Positions 25,672-34,955 are shown, counted from the first letter of the stretch. The stretch is 40,159 nt of DNA from Ruminococcus sp. (GCA_023663085.1 JAMPIB010000016.1:19633-59791), one strand, 5' to 3'. A program made the numbers and translations. Notes: generated by a model not told the origin, from the sequence alone.

Positions 25672-27912
25672 TTAGACGCGTACTTTTACGCCCTTGCTGT
25701 CGCGGTTTCCGAGTTTCAATTTGTTGAGTTCTATGGTTTTTTCTTTATATTCTATCGTTGAGACGTCTATATTTTTCGTATAATAAACAGCCTCCAGTTC
25801 ATCGCCTGTGGATAATTTCATGCCCCGCACACCCACGGCGCCTTTTTTCTTCTCAGGAACCTGATCTACACTAAAGCGCAGGAAAAACCCGCCTTTTGAC
25901 TGCAATATCATATTCTGCTGTTCGGTATAGGTAACGACGCTTATGACTTCGTCGCCCTCCTGTAACTTGGTGGCGGCCACTGTCCGTTTGGAAACGTCGA
26001 ACTCTCCGCCATCTACTATTTTTAACATCGCATATCTGGTGGCAAAGATGACTCTGTAAAGATTTAAGTCCGTCTGGCTTGCCACGTAGACAATGCTCTC
26101 TTTCGTGGAATCATAATTGCTGATATTATCAACAGGCACACCCTTATCGCGCAGCTTTCCAAACGGCAGATCAGAAGCCTTGATAGTGTGTAACTGTCCT
26201 GTGTTGGTAAAAAGGCATATTTTACCCGTGTTTTTACACTGGAAGACATATTTATTCTCTGATAAGACCGTATCCTGGTTGCGGTCGTAGGTCTGCAAGT
26301 CTATCGTTCTGGCATAGCCGAAGCGGTCCATCAGGAAGATGATATCCATTTCTTCTATTTTTTTCTCGACATAGACAGCTTCGTCGGCGTTGGTGATCTC
26401 GGTTCTTCTCTTACGGGCGTAAGCGTCTTTTATCTCATCAAGTTCATTCATGATGACCTGCGCCATGGAATCGCGTCTGGCGAGGATATCTTCATAGCGG
26501 TAGATATTGGCCATAGTATCTTCGTGTTCATTAATAAGCGCTTCGATCTCTAAACCAATTAATTTATAGAGCCGCATTTCCAAAATCGCGTTGGCCTGTT
26601 TTTCGGAAAACATCAGCTGAGCTGCCATGATCTTCGACTCTTTGGAGCGGAATTTGATGCCGTCCGTTTTCCCTTCGACAAGACAGGCTTTGGCCATATT
26701 GCGGTCTTTGGAACCACGCAGTATTTCGATAATCAGGTCAATTACGTTGCAGGCTTTGATCAGACCTTCCTGAATCTCTTTTTTCTCTAATTCCTTGGCT
26801 AACAGGTTCTTATATTTTCTGGTCGTCACTTCATAGCGGAAATCAACGTTGGCTTTGATGATCTGCTTAAGTCCCATGGTTTCCGGTCTGTCGTCGGAAA
26901 TGGCCAGCATATTGACGCCGAACGTATCTTCGAGCCTGGTCTTTTTGTAGAGCATGTTTTTAAAATTCTCTACATCGGCATCTTTACGCAGTTCGATAAC
27001 GATACGGATGCCTTCTTTGGAAGACTGGTTGGTGATATCCACGATATCCTGCGTTTTTTTCGTCTCTGCAAGCGCGGCCACGTCCATTAAAAATTTGCCG
27101 ATACCTGCGCCGATCATCGTATAGGGAATCTCCGTGATGACCAGATTGATACGGCCGCCTTTGGCTTTTTCCACTTCCACTTTCCCGCGGATCTTGATCT
27201 TGCCTACACCGGTCTCATAGATATCAAGCAGTTCGTCCTTGTTGATGACGATGCCGCCCGTCGGGAAATCGGGGCCTTTTAAATAGCGCATAAGTTCTCT
27301 GGTGGTAATATTTTCATCCTGCATATAGGCTTTGGTCGCGTTGATGACTTCTCCCAGATTATGAGGCGGTATGTTGGTAGCCATGCCGACGGCGATACCT
27401 TCCGAACCGTTGACTAAGAGGTTGGGTATCTTGACAGGCAGGACGCTGGGTTCTTTCTCCGTCTCATCAAAATTGGGGATAAAATCGACGACATCTTTAT
27501 CCAGATCGGCCAGAAATGCCTCCTGCGTGATCTGTTCGAGTCTGGCCTCCGTATAACGCATGGCCGCGGCGCCGTCACCCTCAATATTGCCGAAATTGCC
27601 GTGCCCGTCCACTAAGGGAAGTCCTTTTTTAAAATCCTGTGTCATGACAACGAGCGCTTCATAGATGGAACTGTCGCCGTGCGGATGATATTTACCCATC
27701 GTATCGCCGACGATACGCGCCGATTTACGATACGGCCTGTCATAGCGGATACCGAGTTCGTACATATCGTAAAGCGTCCGTCTCTGCACGGGTTTAAGAC
27801 CATCCCGCACGTCGGGGAGCGCTCTGGCGATGATAACGCTCATGGCATAATCAATATAGGATTTCTGCATTACTTCCGAATATTCGGTTTTGATGATTCT
27901 GTTATCGTCCAT
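25672..27912 (-). CDS. parC: type IIA DNA topoisomerase subunit A, ParC-like
   Basis: A 746-residue breakage-reunion subunit of a type IIA topoisomerase. The catalytic tyrosine is Y120 ([10 protein letters not shown]) and the QRDR reads HGDSSIYEA (S81, E84), without evident quinolone-resistance changes. The C-terminal beta-pinwheel is present but I find no GyrA box (QRRGGKG-like), in the first blade or elsewhere, which argues for decatenating topoisomerase IV over gyrase. It is 83 bases downstream of its ParE-like partner. Firmicute gyrase genes are normally beside dnaA/recF, which are not here. The ParC assignment is good but not certain. Confidence 0.8.
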   Translation of the reverse strand: MDDNRIIKTEYSEVMQKSYIDYAMSVIIARALPDVRDGLKPVQRRTLYDMYELGIRYDRPYRKSARIVGDTMGKYHPHGDSSIYEALVVMTQDFKKGLPLVDGHGNFGNIEGDGAAAMRYTEARLEQITQEAFLADLDKDVVDFIPNFDETEKEPSVLPVKIPNLLVNGSEGIAVGMATNIPPHNLGEVINATKAYMQDENITTRELMRYLKGPDFPTGGIVINKDELLDIYETGVGKIKIRGKVEVEKAKGGRINLVITEIPYTMIGAGIGKFLMDVAALAETKKTQDIVDITNQSSKEGIRIVIELRKDADVENFKNMLYKKTRLEDTFGVNMLAISDDRPETMGLKQIIKANVDFRYEVTTRKYKNLLAKELEKKEIQEGLIKACNVIDLIIEILRGSKDRNMAKACLVEGKTDGIKFRSKESKIMAAQLMFSEKQANAILEMRLYKLIGLEIEALINEHEDTMANIYRYEDILARRDSMAQVIMNELDEIKDAYARKRRTEITNADEAVYVEKKIEEMDIIFLMDRFGYARTIDLQTYDRNQDTVLSENKYVFQCKNTGKICLFTNTGQLHTIKASDLPFGKLRDKGVPVDNISNYDSTKESIVYVASQTDLNLYRVIFATRYAMLKIVDGGEFDVSKRTVAATKLQEGDEVISVVTYTEQQNMILQSKGGFFLRFSVDQVPEKKKGAVGVRGMKLSTGDELEAVYYTKNIDVSTIEYKEKTIELNKLKLGNRDSKGVKVRV

Positions 27913-27995
27913 TTTATCTGACCTTCTTAATTATATGTGGTTAATATTTTAGGGGCCGCAGATTCCTACGGCTGCCGCCAGGCATTATGGCATTA

Positions 27996-29918
27996 CTAAA
28001 CGTCTAATTCCGCCTCCTTGGCGTGGCGGTAGATAAACTGCTTGCGCGGCGGCACTTCCGTGCCCATAAGCATTTCCGTCACTTCCGAGGCCATACGGGC
28101 GTCTTCAATCTCCACTAATTTCAGCAGTCTCGTCTCCGGGTCGAGCGTGGTCTCCCATAACTGTTCGGCGTCCATCTCCCCCAGACCTTTATAGCGTTGT
28201 AAGGTAAAGGGTCCTTTGTGGCGTTTACGATATTTTTCCAGCGCTTTATCGTCATACAGATACTCTTCTTTGCCTTTCGAGGGCATGGCTTTATAAAGCG
28301 GCGGCATAGCAATATAGACATGTCCTTCATAAATCAGTTCCGGCATGAATCTGTAAAATAACGTCAGTAATAAAGTGGAAATATGCGCGCCATCCACATC
28401 GGCGTCGGCCATGATGATGATCTTATCATAGCGCAGCTTGGAAATATCAAAATCGTTGCCGTATCCTTCCGAAAAACCGCAGCCAAAGGCGTTGATCATC
28501 GTCTTGATCTCTGCATTGGCCAGTACTTTATCAATACTGGCTTTCTCCACATTTAAGATTTTGCCGCGGATGGGCAGGATGGCCTGGAACATGCGGTTTC
28601 TGGCTGTTTTGGCGCTGCCCCCGGCGGAATCGCCCTCGACGATAAAGATTTCGCACTTGGAGGCGTCTTTCGATTCACAGTTGGCCAGTTTGCCGTTGGA
28701 ATCAAAGGAAAACTTCTGTTTCGTCAGCATGTTGGTCTTGGCCTTTTCTTCCGCTTTGCGGATCTTGGCAGCTTTCTCTGCGCAGCCGATGATATTTTTC
28801 AGTGTATCCAGATTCCTGTCAAAATACCTTACAATCTCATCTCCCGTCACCTTGGCCACAACTTTTGAAGCGTCCTGGTTGTCCAGTTTTGTCTTGGTCT
28901 GGCCCTCAAAACGGGGGTCGGGATGCTTGATGGAAACAACAGCGGTCATACCGTTTCTGACGTCCGCACCCGTGAAATTGATATCTTTTTCTTTTAAGAT
29001 ATTCAAACCTCTGGCATAGGTATTGATGACATTGGTAAACATCGTCTTAAAGCCGGTCAGGTGTGTGCCACCCTCGGCGTTATAGATATTATTACAAAAA
29101 CCAAGCACGTTTTCATGGAACTCGTTCACATACTGTAAGGCCACTTCTACAGCAATACCTTCCGATTCTCCCTGAAAATAGATAACGTCATGAATGGTCT
29201 CTTTGGATTTATTCATATCTTTGATAAAGCCGATGATGCCTTCCGGCTCGTGATACTCGATATGTTCCGTCTCTTCGCCTCTTTTATCCTCGAAAACAAT
29301 GGTCAGCCTGGGATTTAAGTAAGCAGTCTCGTGCAGACGGCTCTTGACGTCGTCTTCCTTGAATCTGGTCTTGTCAAAAATCGTATCATCCGGCAGAAAA
29401 GAAATTTTCGTTCCCGTTTCTTTCGTCTTGCCTAATACCGGTAAAAGGCCATCTTTTAACTCCAGAACGGGAATGCCGCGCTCGTATCTGTCTTCATAAA
29501 TATGGCCTTCGGTCTTGACTATAACATGCAGCCACTCGGAAAGCGCGTTGACGACAGAGGAACCGACGCCGTGCAGGCCGCCGCTTGTCTTATAAGCCTC
29601 GTTATCGAATTTACCGCCGGCGTGCAGGGTCGTAAAAACAAGACGCTCCGCGCTGATCCCTTTTTCGTGCATACCGACAGGAATGCCACGGCCATCGTCT
29701 TCTATGGTAGCCGAACCGTCGGCTTCCAGCGTCACATATATCGTATTGCAGTATCCGGCTAAGTGCTCGTCTACCGCATTATCGACAATTTCATATATCA
29801 AATGATTCAAACCTTTGGTGGAAACACTTCCGATGTACATACCGGGGCGGACTCTTACAGCCTCCAGTCCCTCTAAGACAGTGATGCTCGAAGCATCATA
29901 CTTATTTTCATTCGCCAT
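27996..29918 (-). CDS. parE: type IIA DNA topoisomerase subunit B, ParE-like
   Basis: A 640-residue ATPase subunit. The GHKL ATPase motifs are visible (EIVDNAVDEHLAG, EDDGRGIPVG, GLHGVGSSVVNALS), as is the TOPRIM domain with EGDSAGGSA and MADADVDGAHI, and the C-terminal YKGLGEMD. I chose the ATG at 29918 (MANENKYDAS) with AGAGGT ahead; a 23-residue extension to 29987 would run through the promoter. Whether it pairs as gyrase or topoisomerase IV follows from the A subunit, which lacks a GyrA box. Confidence 0.82.
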   Translation of the reverse strand: MANENKYDASSITVLEGLEAVRVRPGMYIGSVSTKGLNHLIYEIVDNAVDEHLAGYCNTIYVTLEADGSATIEDDGRGIPVGMHEKGISAERLVFTTLHAGGKFDNEAYKTSGGLHGVGSSVVNALSEWLHVIVKTEGHIYEDRYERGIPVLELKDGLLPVLGKTKETGTKISFLPDDTIFDKTRFKEDDVKSRLHETAYLNPRLTIVFEDKRGEETEHIEYHEPEGIIGFIKDMNKSKETIHDVIYFQGESEGIAVEVALQYVNEFHENVLGFCNNIYNAEGGTHLTGFKTMFTNVINTYARGLNILKEKDINFTGADVRNGMTAVVSIKHPDPRFEGQTKTKLDNQDASKVVAKVTGDEIVRYFDRNLDTLKNIIGCAEKAAKIRKAEEKAKTNMLTKQKFSFDSNGKLANCESKDASKCEIFIVEGDSAGGSAKTARNRMFQAILPIRGKILNVEKASIDKVLANAEIKTMINAFGCGFSEGYGNDFDISKLRYDKIIIMADADVDGAHISTLLLTLFYRFMPELIYEGHVYIAMPPLYKAMPSKGKEEYLYDDKALEKYRKRHKGPFTLQRYKGLGEMDAEQLWETTLDPETRLLKLVEIEDARMASEVTEMLMGTEVPPRKQFIYRHAKEAELDV

Positions 29919-29952
29919 TTGGGAATACCTCTTTTGATAAATATTCTTGAAT

Positions 29953-29980
29953 AGTTTACCATAAATTTGAAAAAAAGCAA
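29953..29980 (-). promoter_or_regulatory. extended -10 promoter of the parE-parC operon
   Basis: Minus-strand TTGCTT (29975-29980), spacer 16 bases, then TAAACT (29953-29958) preceded by TGG, giving an extended -10. Confidence 0.55.
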
Positions 29981-29989
29981 AGGGCAAAA

Positions 29990-30739
29990 CTAAAGCAATA
30001 CGCGATATAAATACTCCCGCCCTCGTTTACCAGGTCGGTCAACAAGCCGCATATGATAGAGAATATGCAGCGTGATCTGTGCCAGGTCACGGCGGATATG
30101 CGCGGCGGCGGCAAACTCTTTAGCCGTAAACTCTTCGCCTAATTCCGGTGGGATGATCTGTACGAAATCTTCATAGCGTTCGATAAAAATTTCGTCATAT
30201 AAGGCTAACGGCATTCTGTCGTAGCGGCTGCTCTTCTGGCGGTTTCCCCGTTTATGGCCCGTCAATACGCGGTATTCGTCCATGTCGATCAACGGAAAGG
30301 CAAAGGACAGATGCGGATGCGTCAGGCAGTCTTTGATTTTATATAATTCCGGAAAAGCGCTGTAGATACTGCCCGTTACCGGAGATTTGCGCTTTTTGGA
30401 GAGTGTTCCGGTCTCTTCATCCAGATAGATAAGATAACGGAAATGCGGGATCGGCAGTACGACCGTGACCGGATAGAGGGGCAGGAATGTTTTCAGCTTG
30501 TCCCGCAGGCGGTTAAAATTGCCGTTCTGAATTTCGATGATACGGCTGCCCGTATAGATATCTGCGATATACCCTTCTATCGGTACTTCATGATAATCCA
30601 TATCGGGTTCATAATACAGCTTCATGACCGCGTGGACGGTCTTTTCCTGTAAAGTACCGAAGCCGTGCGGGTCATGTCTGTTTAACAGCACTTTTACTTT
30701 GGCCTGTTCAAATGCGTCCTGATCCATAGGTGTTTTCAC
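29990..30739 (-). CDS. unknown protein with PD-(D/E)XK-like core and winged-helix-like tail
   Basis: I do not recognise this protein of up to 249 residues as a named family. Around residues 53-80 the order E (EVPIEGYIAD), D (ADIYTG) and EIQ (RIIEIQNG) matches the D-x(8-10)-(E/Q)-x-(K/Q) spacing of PD-(D/E)XK nucleases. The C-terminal part (about 195-245, EFTAKEFAAAAHIRRDLAQITLHILYHM) looks like a winged helix with a basic end. This could be a DNA-processing nuclease with a DNA-binding tail, but metal-binding residues are only partly convincing. The frame opens with GTG at 30739; ATG at 30727 is an alternative and neither has a clear ribosome binding site. It lies upstream of parE and divergent from a diguanylate cyclase gene. 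Confidence 0.72.
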   Translation of the reverse strand: MKTPMDQDAFEQAKVKVLLNRHDPHGFGTLQEKTVHAVMKLYYEPDMDYHEVPIEGYIADIYTGSRIIEIQNGNFNRLRDKLKTFLPLYPVTVVLPIPHFRYLIYLDEETGTLSKKRKSPVTGSIYSAFPELYKIKDCLTHPHLSFAFPLIDMDEYRVLTGHKRGNRQKSSRYDRMPLALYDEIFIERYEDFVQIIPPELGEEFTAKEFAAAAHIRRDLAQITLHILYHMRLVDRPGKRGREYLYRVLL

Positions 30740-30751
30740 TTTCTGTAATGG

Positions 30752-30780
30752 TTTACTTTATTCGTATTTTGGTGTATAAT
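30752..30780 (+). promoter_or_regulatory. promoter of the diguanylate cyclase gene
   Basis: Plus-strand TTTACT (30752-30757), 17-base spacer, TATAAT (30775-30780), within the divergent intergenic region. Confidence 0.7.
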
Positions 30781-30833
30781 AAACTCCTATTAGTATATCA
30801 TATGTCGTGCCTGTTAAGGAAGTATATTCACTG

Positions 30834-31964
30834 ATGAAAAATATATCGAAAAATATATTTGGAAATAAATTTAAGAAGGAAAGAATGGCCGCGCTCTTCA
30901 AACGCTATATTTCCGCAGAGAGTTTTCGCTATAAACTGATCATATACGCTATCACTTCGGTTCATGTTGTGCTTGTACTGCTCTTTTCGCTGCTGCGCAT
31001 ATGGCCGATGATTCTTTTTAATATCGGCAGCGTTGCCACTTATCTTTATTGTGTCCATATCATCAAGGCCAGAGGCTCGATGATCAAGGTCTTTTATGTG
31101 ACGTATGTGGAGATCATCATACATTCCTTTGTGGCCACGATCTGTATCGGCTGGCGTTTCGGTTTTCCGCAGTATATCATCGGACTGATACCCTTTGGTT
31201 ATTATATGTGCTATACGCTGATGAATGACAGCAGAAAATATTTTATCGCGACCGTGCTCAGTATTGCGGCGTTTTTCGCTTTTATCGGCTGTCGTTCCAT
31301 TTCCATGTACGCAGGTTCCATCTATGAACTGGAAGTATCGGCCGGAGCGGAACTGGCCATTTATATTTTTAATACCATCTGTAATTTTGGTTTTCTTTTG
31401 CTGGTGACTTTTGTTTTTGTCATGGAGATGCACGAGGCGACCAGCAAATTACGGAGCCAGAACGCTATTTTGGACAAACTGGCCAGTATCGACCCTTTGA
31501 CCGGACTCTATAACCGCCGGAGTATGCAGGTCTTTTTAAATCATGCGCTGGAAGCGGAGGAAGACTTCTGCCTCGTTATGTGCGATATTGATAATTTTAA
31601 AAAAGTAAATGATACCTATGGACACGACTTTGGCGATGTTGTCCTGAAAGATATCGCTAAAATCGTCCAACAGCAGGTTAAAGATCACGGTCATGTATGC
31701 CGCTGGGGCGGTGAGGAAATACTGATCTTAAGCAATGACAGGCTCGATCATACCTGTGATATCGCAGAAAGCATCAGACGCAACGTTGAACATCACCTTT
31801 TCTGTTTTCAGGATAAATTCATCCACTGTTCGCTTACGCTCGGTATCGCGGCGCACAGGATCGGCAATACGGTCGAAGATACCATCACACATGCCGACAG
31901 CAGACTTTATTACGGCAAACAGCATGGAAAAAACAGGGTCGTATCTTCCTATGATACCCCTTAG
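30834..31964 (+). CDS. membrane diguanylate cyclase (GGDEF domain)
   Basis: A 376-residue protein that should make cyclic di-GMP from two GTP. Residues about 33-200 hold roughly six membrane segments with short loops, perhaps a sensor for a ligand in or near the membrane. The GGDEF domain (about 210-376) opens with DPLTGLYNRR, has MCDIDNFKKVND with the metal-binding aspartate, and an active-site GGEE (292-295, RWGGEEI). The RxxD inhibitory site is absent at its usual place. I chose the ATG at 30834, with AAGGAAG 11 bases ahead; the frame is open to a GTG at 30807. It may act with the EAL-HDOD protein about 1.7 kb away. Confidence 0.9.
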   Translation: MKNISKNIFGNKFKKERMAALFKRYISAESFRYKLIIYAITSVHVVLVLLFSLLRIWPMILFNIGSVATYLYCVHIIKARGSMIKVFYVTYVEIIIHSFVATICIGWRFGFPQYIIGLIPFGYYMCYTLMNDSRKYFIATVLSIAAFFAFIGCRSISMYAGSIYELEVSAGAELAIYIFNTICNFGFLLLVTFVFVMEMHEATSKLRSQNAILDKLASIDPLTGLYNRRSMQVFLNHALEAEEDFCLVMCDIDNFKKVNDTYGHDFGDVVLKDIAKIVQQQVKDHGHVCRWGGEEILILSNDRLDHTCDIAESIRRNVEHHLFCFQDKFIHCSLTLGIAAHRIGNTVEDTITHADSRLYYGKQHGKNRVVSSYDTP

Positions 31965-31994
31965 TGCGGTATCGGTGATCCAGTCCCTGTTTTT
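31928..31994 (+). terminator. possible terminator of the cyclase gene
   Basis: A stem of AAAAACAGGG with CCCTGTTTTT (31928-31938 with 31985-31994) encloses a smaller GATACC/GGTATC stem around the stop codon. The right arm itself supplies the T run on the plus strand. The loop is long, so efficiency is uncertain. Confidence 0.4.
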
Positions 31995-32025
31995 GTGTCA
32001 GAACTTCCTTTTAGCTGGCGGCCGG

Positions 32026-32772
32026 TTAAAGTTTTCTTGTATTCCTGTCTCCGTGTAAAATCCTTTCCCGGTCAGAAGCGTTCGGTTCCACCATTCTCCC
32101 GTTTTTATCATAATAAGTAAGAAGCGTCGAATTTCTGGCGGCCGTTTTTCTGCCGTTATCCGTCAGCAGGCTGATGACCTGGTCGAGATCGCCGCTTTTT
32201 AGATACGGTCTGATCTCACGGTCTAAAAGCGTTTCGTTTCGCTGCATGGCAAGCGCCGCCTCCTGCGGTGTCGCATAAATTTCAGGAGTCACGTCCGCTG
32301 TGCTGACCGGATCAGCAAAACTGGTCATATCAGCAGGTTCTGGCGGATTGCTGCTGATTTCATTGACTGACTCGGTCGGTTCGTTCCATATTTTGTCAAA
32401 AAAATCTTTTACGGCCGTGATGGTGCTGGTGATAAAATTCCGGATAGATTCTACGAAAGAAGAAACCTGTCCGCTCAGCGTGGCGGCGTTTCCGGCGTCA
32501 GTGGCAGCCTGAGGCGCTGTTTTAGCCGTCTTGCCGGCTCCCGCCGTGCGGCCGTTGTTCGATAGTTCCAAACGGACGCCGTTTTGCAGGGCGGCCTGCG
32601 CAGGATCTTTCTCCTCTTCTTCTTTTTCCTCTTTCTCTTTGGCCCTGGCTGAAAACGGTTCGTTTTTATAATCCAGACTGAATTTTTCTTCGGTGTCCGG
32701 GACTTTGAGATTCTTTATTTTTTCATATTCATAATAGTTATTTCCGCTTATACGTTCAATCCGGTTATCCAT
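32026..32772 (-). CDS. hypothetical protein, charged N-terminus and conserved-looking C-terminus
   Basis: I do not recognise this 248-residue protein. Residues 1-60 are highly charged, ending in an E/K-rich stretch (KEKEEKEEEEKD). Residues 60-140 are Ala/Thr/Gly-rich with an amphipathic helix around 100-130 (FVESIRNFITSTITAVKDFF). The last 65 residues (PYLKSGDLDQVISLLTDNG, TLLTYYDKNGRMV, ERILHG) look folded and the most likely to be conserved. No signal peptide or catalytic motif is seen. It has its own promoter at 32806-32834 and is convergent with the diguanylate cyclase gene. Confidence 0.75.
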   Translation of the reverse strand: MDNRIERISGNNYYEYEKIKNLKVPDTEEKFSLDYKNEPFSARAKEKEEKEEEEKDPAQAALQNGVRLELSNNGRTAGAGKTAKTAPQAATDAGNAATLSGQVSSFVESIRNFITSTITAVKDFFDKIWNEPTESVNEISSNPPEPADMTSFADPVSTADVTPEIYATPQEAALAMQRNETLLDREIRPYLKSGDLDQVISLLTDNGRKTAARNSTLLTYYDKNGRMVEPNASDRERILHGDRNTRKL

Positions 32773-32805
32773 ACATCATCCCTGCATCCTGTTTTCGATA
32801 ATGCA

Positions 32806-32834
32806 ATTATAGCCTCTGTCACATTTTTTTGCAA
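32806..32834 (-). promoter_or_regulatory. promoter for the 248-residue hypothetical gene
   Basis: Minus-strand TTGCAA (32829-32834) and TATAAT (32806-32811), spacer 17 bases. The -35 lies within the 3' end of the upstream gene (stop at 32819-32821). Confidence 0.65.
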
Positions 32835-33286
32835 TAATAGATTCGCAAACACTTTTTGACCAGAAGCAGGAATGTGCCGCAGGAAAGTAACGTCGCAAAG
32901 ACCGTGACGTCAAAAAAAGCAGCCACGATACTGGCGCCGATGATCAGCACGCCGCATGTATAGAGGGCCGTACCGCCCGCTTTGGCTTCGATCGCCGCCT
33001 GTCTTTCATCATGTTTTTTGATATAAAATGCCCGCAGGGCCTCTTCGTCATTTAAGATTTTACGATAGGTTGCGATATTCTTAATAGCAAAAAGCATAAA
33101 GACAATAGCAAGCCCCAGACAAAAACCGTGAAAGAAGTCGTCAAATGCCTCTCCGCCATTCATTGGCTTAAACTGTTCCCAGACATTTAGCGACATCAAT
33201 ATGGTAAAGAGCGCGCATATCCTGCCCCAGTATTTCAGTTTTTCCTGTACTTCCTGTTTCATTTTTTCCATTGTCATTTCATTCAT
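32819..33286 (-). CDS. membrane protein partnered with an XRE regulator
   Basis: A 155-residue protein with four probable membrane segments (about 19-36, 47-66, 107-125 and 128-146) and a charged cytosolic middle (IKKHDERQAAIEAKAGG). Small membrane proteins of this type commonly follow a short XRE repressor in Firmicutes; the role is not known. I chose the ATG at 33286 because GGAGGA lies eight bases before it, at the end of the XRE gene. The gap to the XRE stop is one base, so they are co-translated. A toxin-type role is possible but unsupported. Confidence 0.8.
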   Translation of the reverse strand: MNEMTMEKMKQEVQEKLKYWGRICALFTILMSLNVWEQFKPMNGGEAFDDFFHGFCLGLAIVFMLFAIKNIATYRKILNDEEALRAFYIKKHDERQAAIEAKAGGTALYTCGVLIIGASIVAAFFDVTVFATLLSCGTFLLLVKKCLRIYYCKKM

Positions 33287-33287
33287 A

Positions 33288-33494
33288 TCATATCTCCTCC
33301 ACCTCTGAAAAATCAAATACCTCTTCTATCGACAGCCCGAAATAGTGAGCGATCTTGTAGGCCAGAACCAGGGACGCCGTGTACTTTTCCACTTCTATGG
33401 AAGTGATTGTCTGTCTGGTCGTACCGACTGCATTGGCCAGTTCTTCCTGTGACATTTTCCGTTCTTTCCGCAGTTCTTTTATCCTTGTTTTCAT
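33288..33494 (-). CDS. XRE-family transcriptional regulator
   Basis: A 68-residue single-domain helix-turn-helix protein. MKTRIKELRKERKMSQEELANAVGTTRQTI is the standard HTH_3 start, and SIEEVFDFSEV the usual end. Such short regulators often repress their own operon. A palindrome (33519-33536) and an extra half-site (33552-33559) overlap its promoter, consistent with autoregulation. It is co-transcribed with the membrane protein gene one base downstream. Confidence 0.93.
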   Translation of the reverse strand: MKTRIKELRKERKMSQEELANAVGTTRQTITSIEVEKYTASLVLAYKIAHYFGLSIEEVFDFSEVEEI

Positions 33495-33518
33495 TTATCC
33501 TCACTTTCTGCTGCTTTA

Positions 33519-33559
33519 TGCAAAGTTTACTTTGCAGTTTTAGTATAGTATACTTTGCA
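33519..33559. promoter_or_regulatory. candidate operator of the XRE regulator
   Basis: A perfect 8-2-8 palindrome TGCAAAGTTTACTTTGCA spans 33519-33536, just downstream of the -10 box. A third copy of the half-site (ACTTTGCA) lies at 33552-33559, between the -35 and -10. Copies in the same orientation are 23 bases apart. Confidence 0.75.
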
Positions 33560-33570
33560 AAATGTGTCAA
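33542..33570 (-). promoter_or_regulatory. promoter of the XRE-membrane protein operon
   Basis: Minus-strand TTGACA (33565-33570), 17-base spacer, TATACT (33542-33547). A second overlapping TATACT occurs at 33547-33552. Confidence 0.85.
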
Positions 33571-33577
33571 GCCACAA

Positions 33578-33630
33578 TAAAAAGGATTGCACCCGCTTAT
33601 AAATTAGGGGTACAATCCCTGTTTTTTGTT
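33578..33630 (-). terminator. intrinsic terminator of the EAL-HDOD gene, perhaps bidirectional
   Basis: A stem of 6 + 4 bp with one mismatch pairs 33584-33594 with 33607-33618. On the minus strand it is followed by five T residues; on the plus strand by CTGTTTTTTG. It lies about 40 bases past the stop at 33663. Confidence 0.8.
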
Positions 33631-33662
33631 TTTAGATTAGTTTGCTTCAGATCATGCCGCTC

Positions 33663-34889
33663 TTATTTGTTCCCGAACAGGTCGCGGTACCATTGCAGGG
33701 ACTTCGTATAGGCGTCGTAAACGTGATCCATGTCGATATTTTTAAGGACCATCTGTCTGGATACTTCCTGCCAGGAGGCATTTTCATAATGGATAATAAA
33801 ATCCAGTACCGGCGCGAGTTCACCTTTATGGTTGATCAGCGCGTCTTCGATATGCTTGGATACTTTGACCATCTGCAGAGCCTCTTCCATCGGTCTGTCC
33901 AGTATCAGATCCAGTACGGAGAACAGTCCCATAAGGAATAATTCCGAAGAAAAGACTGCCATTTCAAATATCGGCGCCAGATTCTCGGCGAACTTGGCAC
34001 GCAGCAGGGAAAGTCTGGTGATCTCGTTCGGTTTGTCTGCACATAATTCATTCGTGACTGCCGTATTGATCCATTTTTTCAATTCTCTCTGCCCTAACAT
34101 GGCCGCCGCATGACGGATAGAGGTAATCTCCGAGTTTAAGGAAAGTCTGTTGACGATCCCCAGCAGGGAAATTACGAGCGCTGTATCCCGTCCGATGACA
34201 TCAGCCGCCTTGGAGAGATCAAAATCACTGTCATTGACCAGATTCAACAATTCGATATAATTCACCTTCAGGGGCGCGACTTCCGCTTCACCCTGTGTTA
34301 CCGGAACACGGAAGAAACCGCCTTCAAAAAGATCAAATCCGCCTTCATCTTTCAGAGCATCATATTCACCGAGCGATTCTACGTTGACTGCGCACAATTT
34401 CATCTTCGGATACGACTTTTTGAAATATGCTTTGGCTTTTTGCATATCATTCTTCTTATTATCAAGCAGGATATAATCCATCAGTGCCAACACATCATGA
34501 TAGGATTCAAAACTTTCGTCCGCTAATTTTCTGATCGCCAGCCGGTAGCCCATTTGCTTTAACTCTTTCAGGCGTTTGACATATATTTCCTCCGCGGTGA
34601 CCGTGTGGTTGGCTAAAAGTACGAGCCTTTCATGCGGCGCCTTAGTCTGGGAATTGATATCCGCAAAAATGGAGATATTATTGACTTCCACAAAGACTTC
34701 TTTATCCGCGGATAATGTTTCGATGCCCATACTCTCTATCAAGTCAAGTCCGACAATATCAGCGGCTCCATCATTACTTCCGGTTCCCAGAAGACTCGGC
34801 GTCAGAAGATAATTTTTCTTCTGTGCAAATAATGAATAGGCTTTTACCGCCATGGTTTCATCAAAAAGTGGTATTAAGGTTGCTAGCAT
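33663..34889 (-). CDS. degenerate EAL plus HDOD domain protein (YuxH-like)
   Basis: A 408-residue two-domain signalling protein. Residues about 1-200 are EAL-like, ending with FDLFEGGFFRVP as in YuxH-type proteins, but the catalytic EAL glutamate is lost: the position where such proteins read YELLFR here reads YSLFAQ. It is thus unlikely to hydrolyse cyclic di-GMP, though binding is possible. Residues about 200-400 form an HDOD domain (NYIELLNLVNDSDFDLSKAAD, LSLNSEITSIRHAAAMLGQRELKKWI). A good AGAGGAG precedes the start and a terminator follows. The 15-bp inverted repeat upstream may be an operator. A diguanylate cyclase gene is about 1.7 kb away. Confidence 0.88.
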   Translation of the reverse strand: MLATLIPLFDETMAVKAYSLFAQKKNYLLTPSLLGTGSNDGAADIVGLDLIESMGIETLSADKEVFVEVNNISIFADINSQTKAPHERLVLLANHTVTAEEIYVKRLKELKQMGYRLAIRKLADESFESYHDVLALMDYILLDNKKNDMQKAKAYFKKSYPKMKLCAVNVESLGEYDALKDEGGFDLFEGGFFRVPVTQGEAEVAPLKVNYIELLNLVNDSDFDLSKAADVIGRDTALVISLLGIVNRLSLNSEITSIRHAAAMLGQRELKKWINTAVTNELCADKPNEITRLSLLRAKFAENLAPIFEMAVFSSELFLMGLFSVLDLILDRPMEEALQMVKVSKHIEDALINHKGELAPVLDFIIHYENASWQEVSRQMVLKNIDMDHVYDAYTKSLQWYRDLFGNK

Positions 34890-34955
34890 AGTGAATTCTC
34901 CTCTAAAAAATGATTTTGGCCTGTTCCGGTTGCTCTATATTACTATCATACTATA

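Noticed and set aside
25672-29918. Gyrase (GyrA/GyrB) assignment for the topoisomerase pair
   Set aside because: The A subunit lacks a GyrA box and the locus is not beside dnaA-recF, so topoisomerase IV is favoured, though not proven.
32819-33494. Type II toxin-antitoxin pair (XRE plus membrane protein)
   Set aside because: The second product has four membrane segments and no toxin motif; the arrangement fits a common XRE-membrane protein pair, so toxicity is not claimed.
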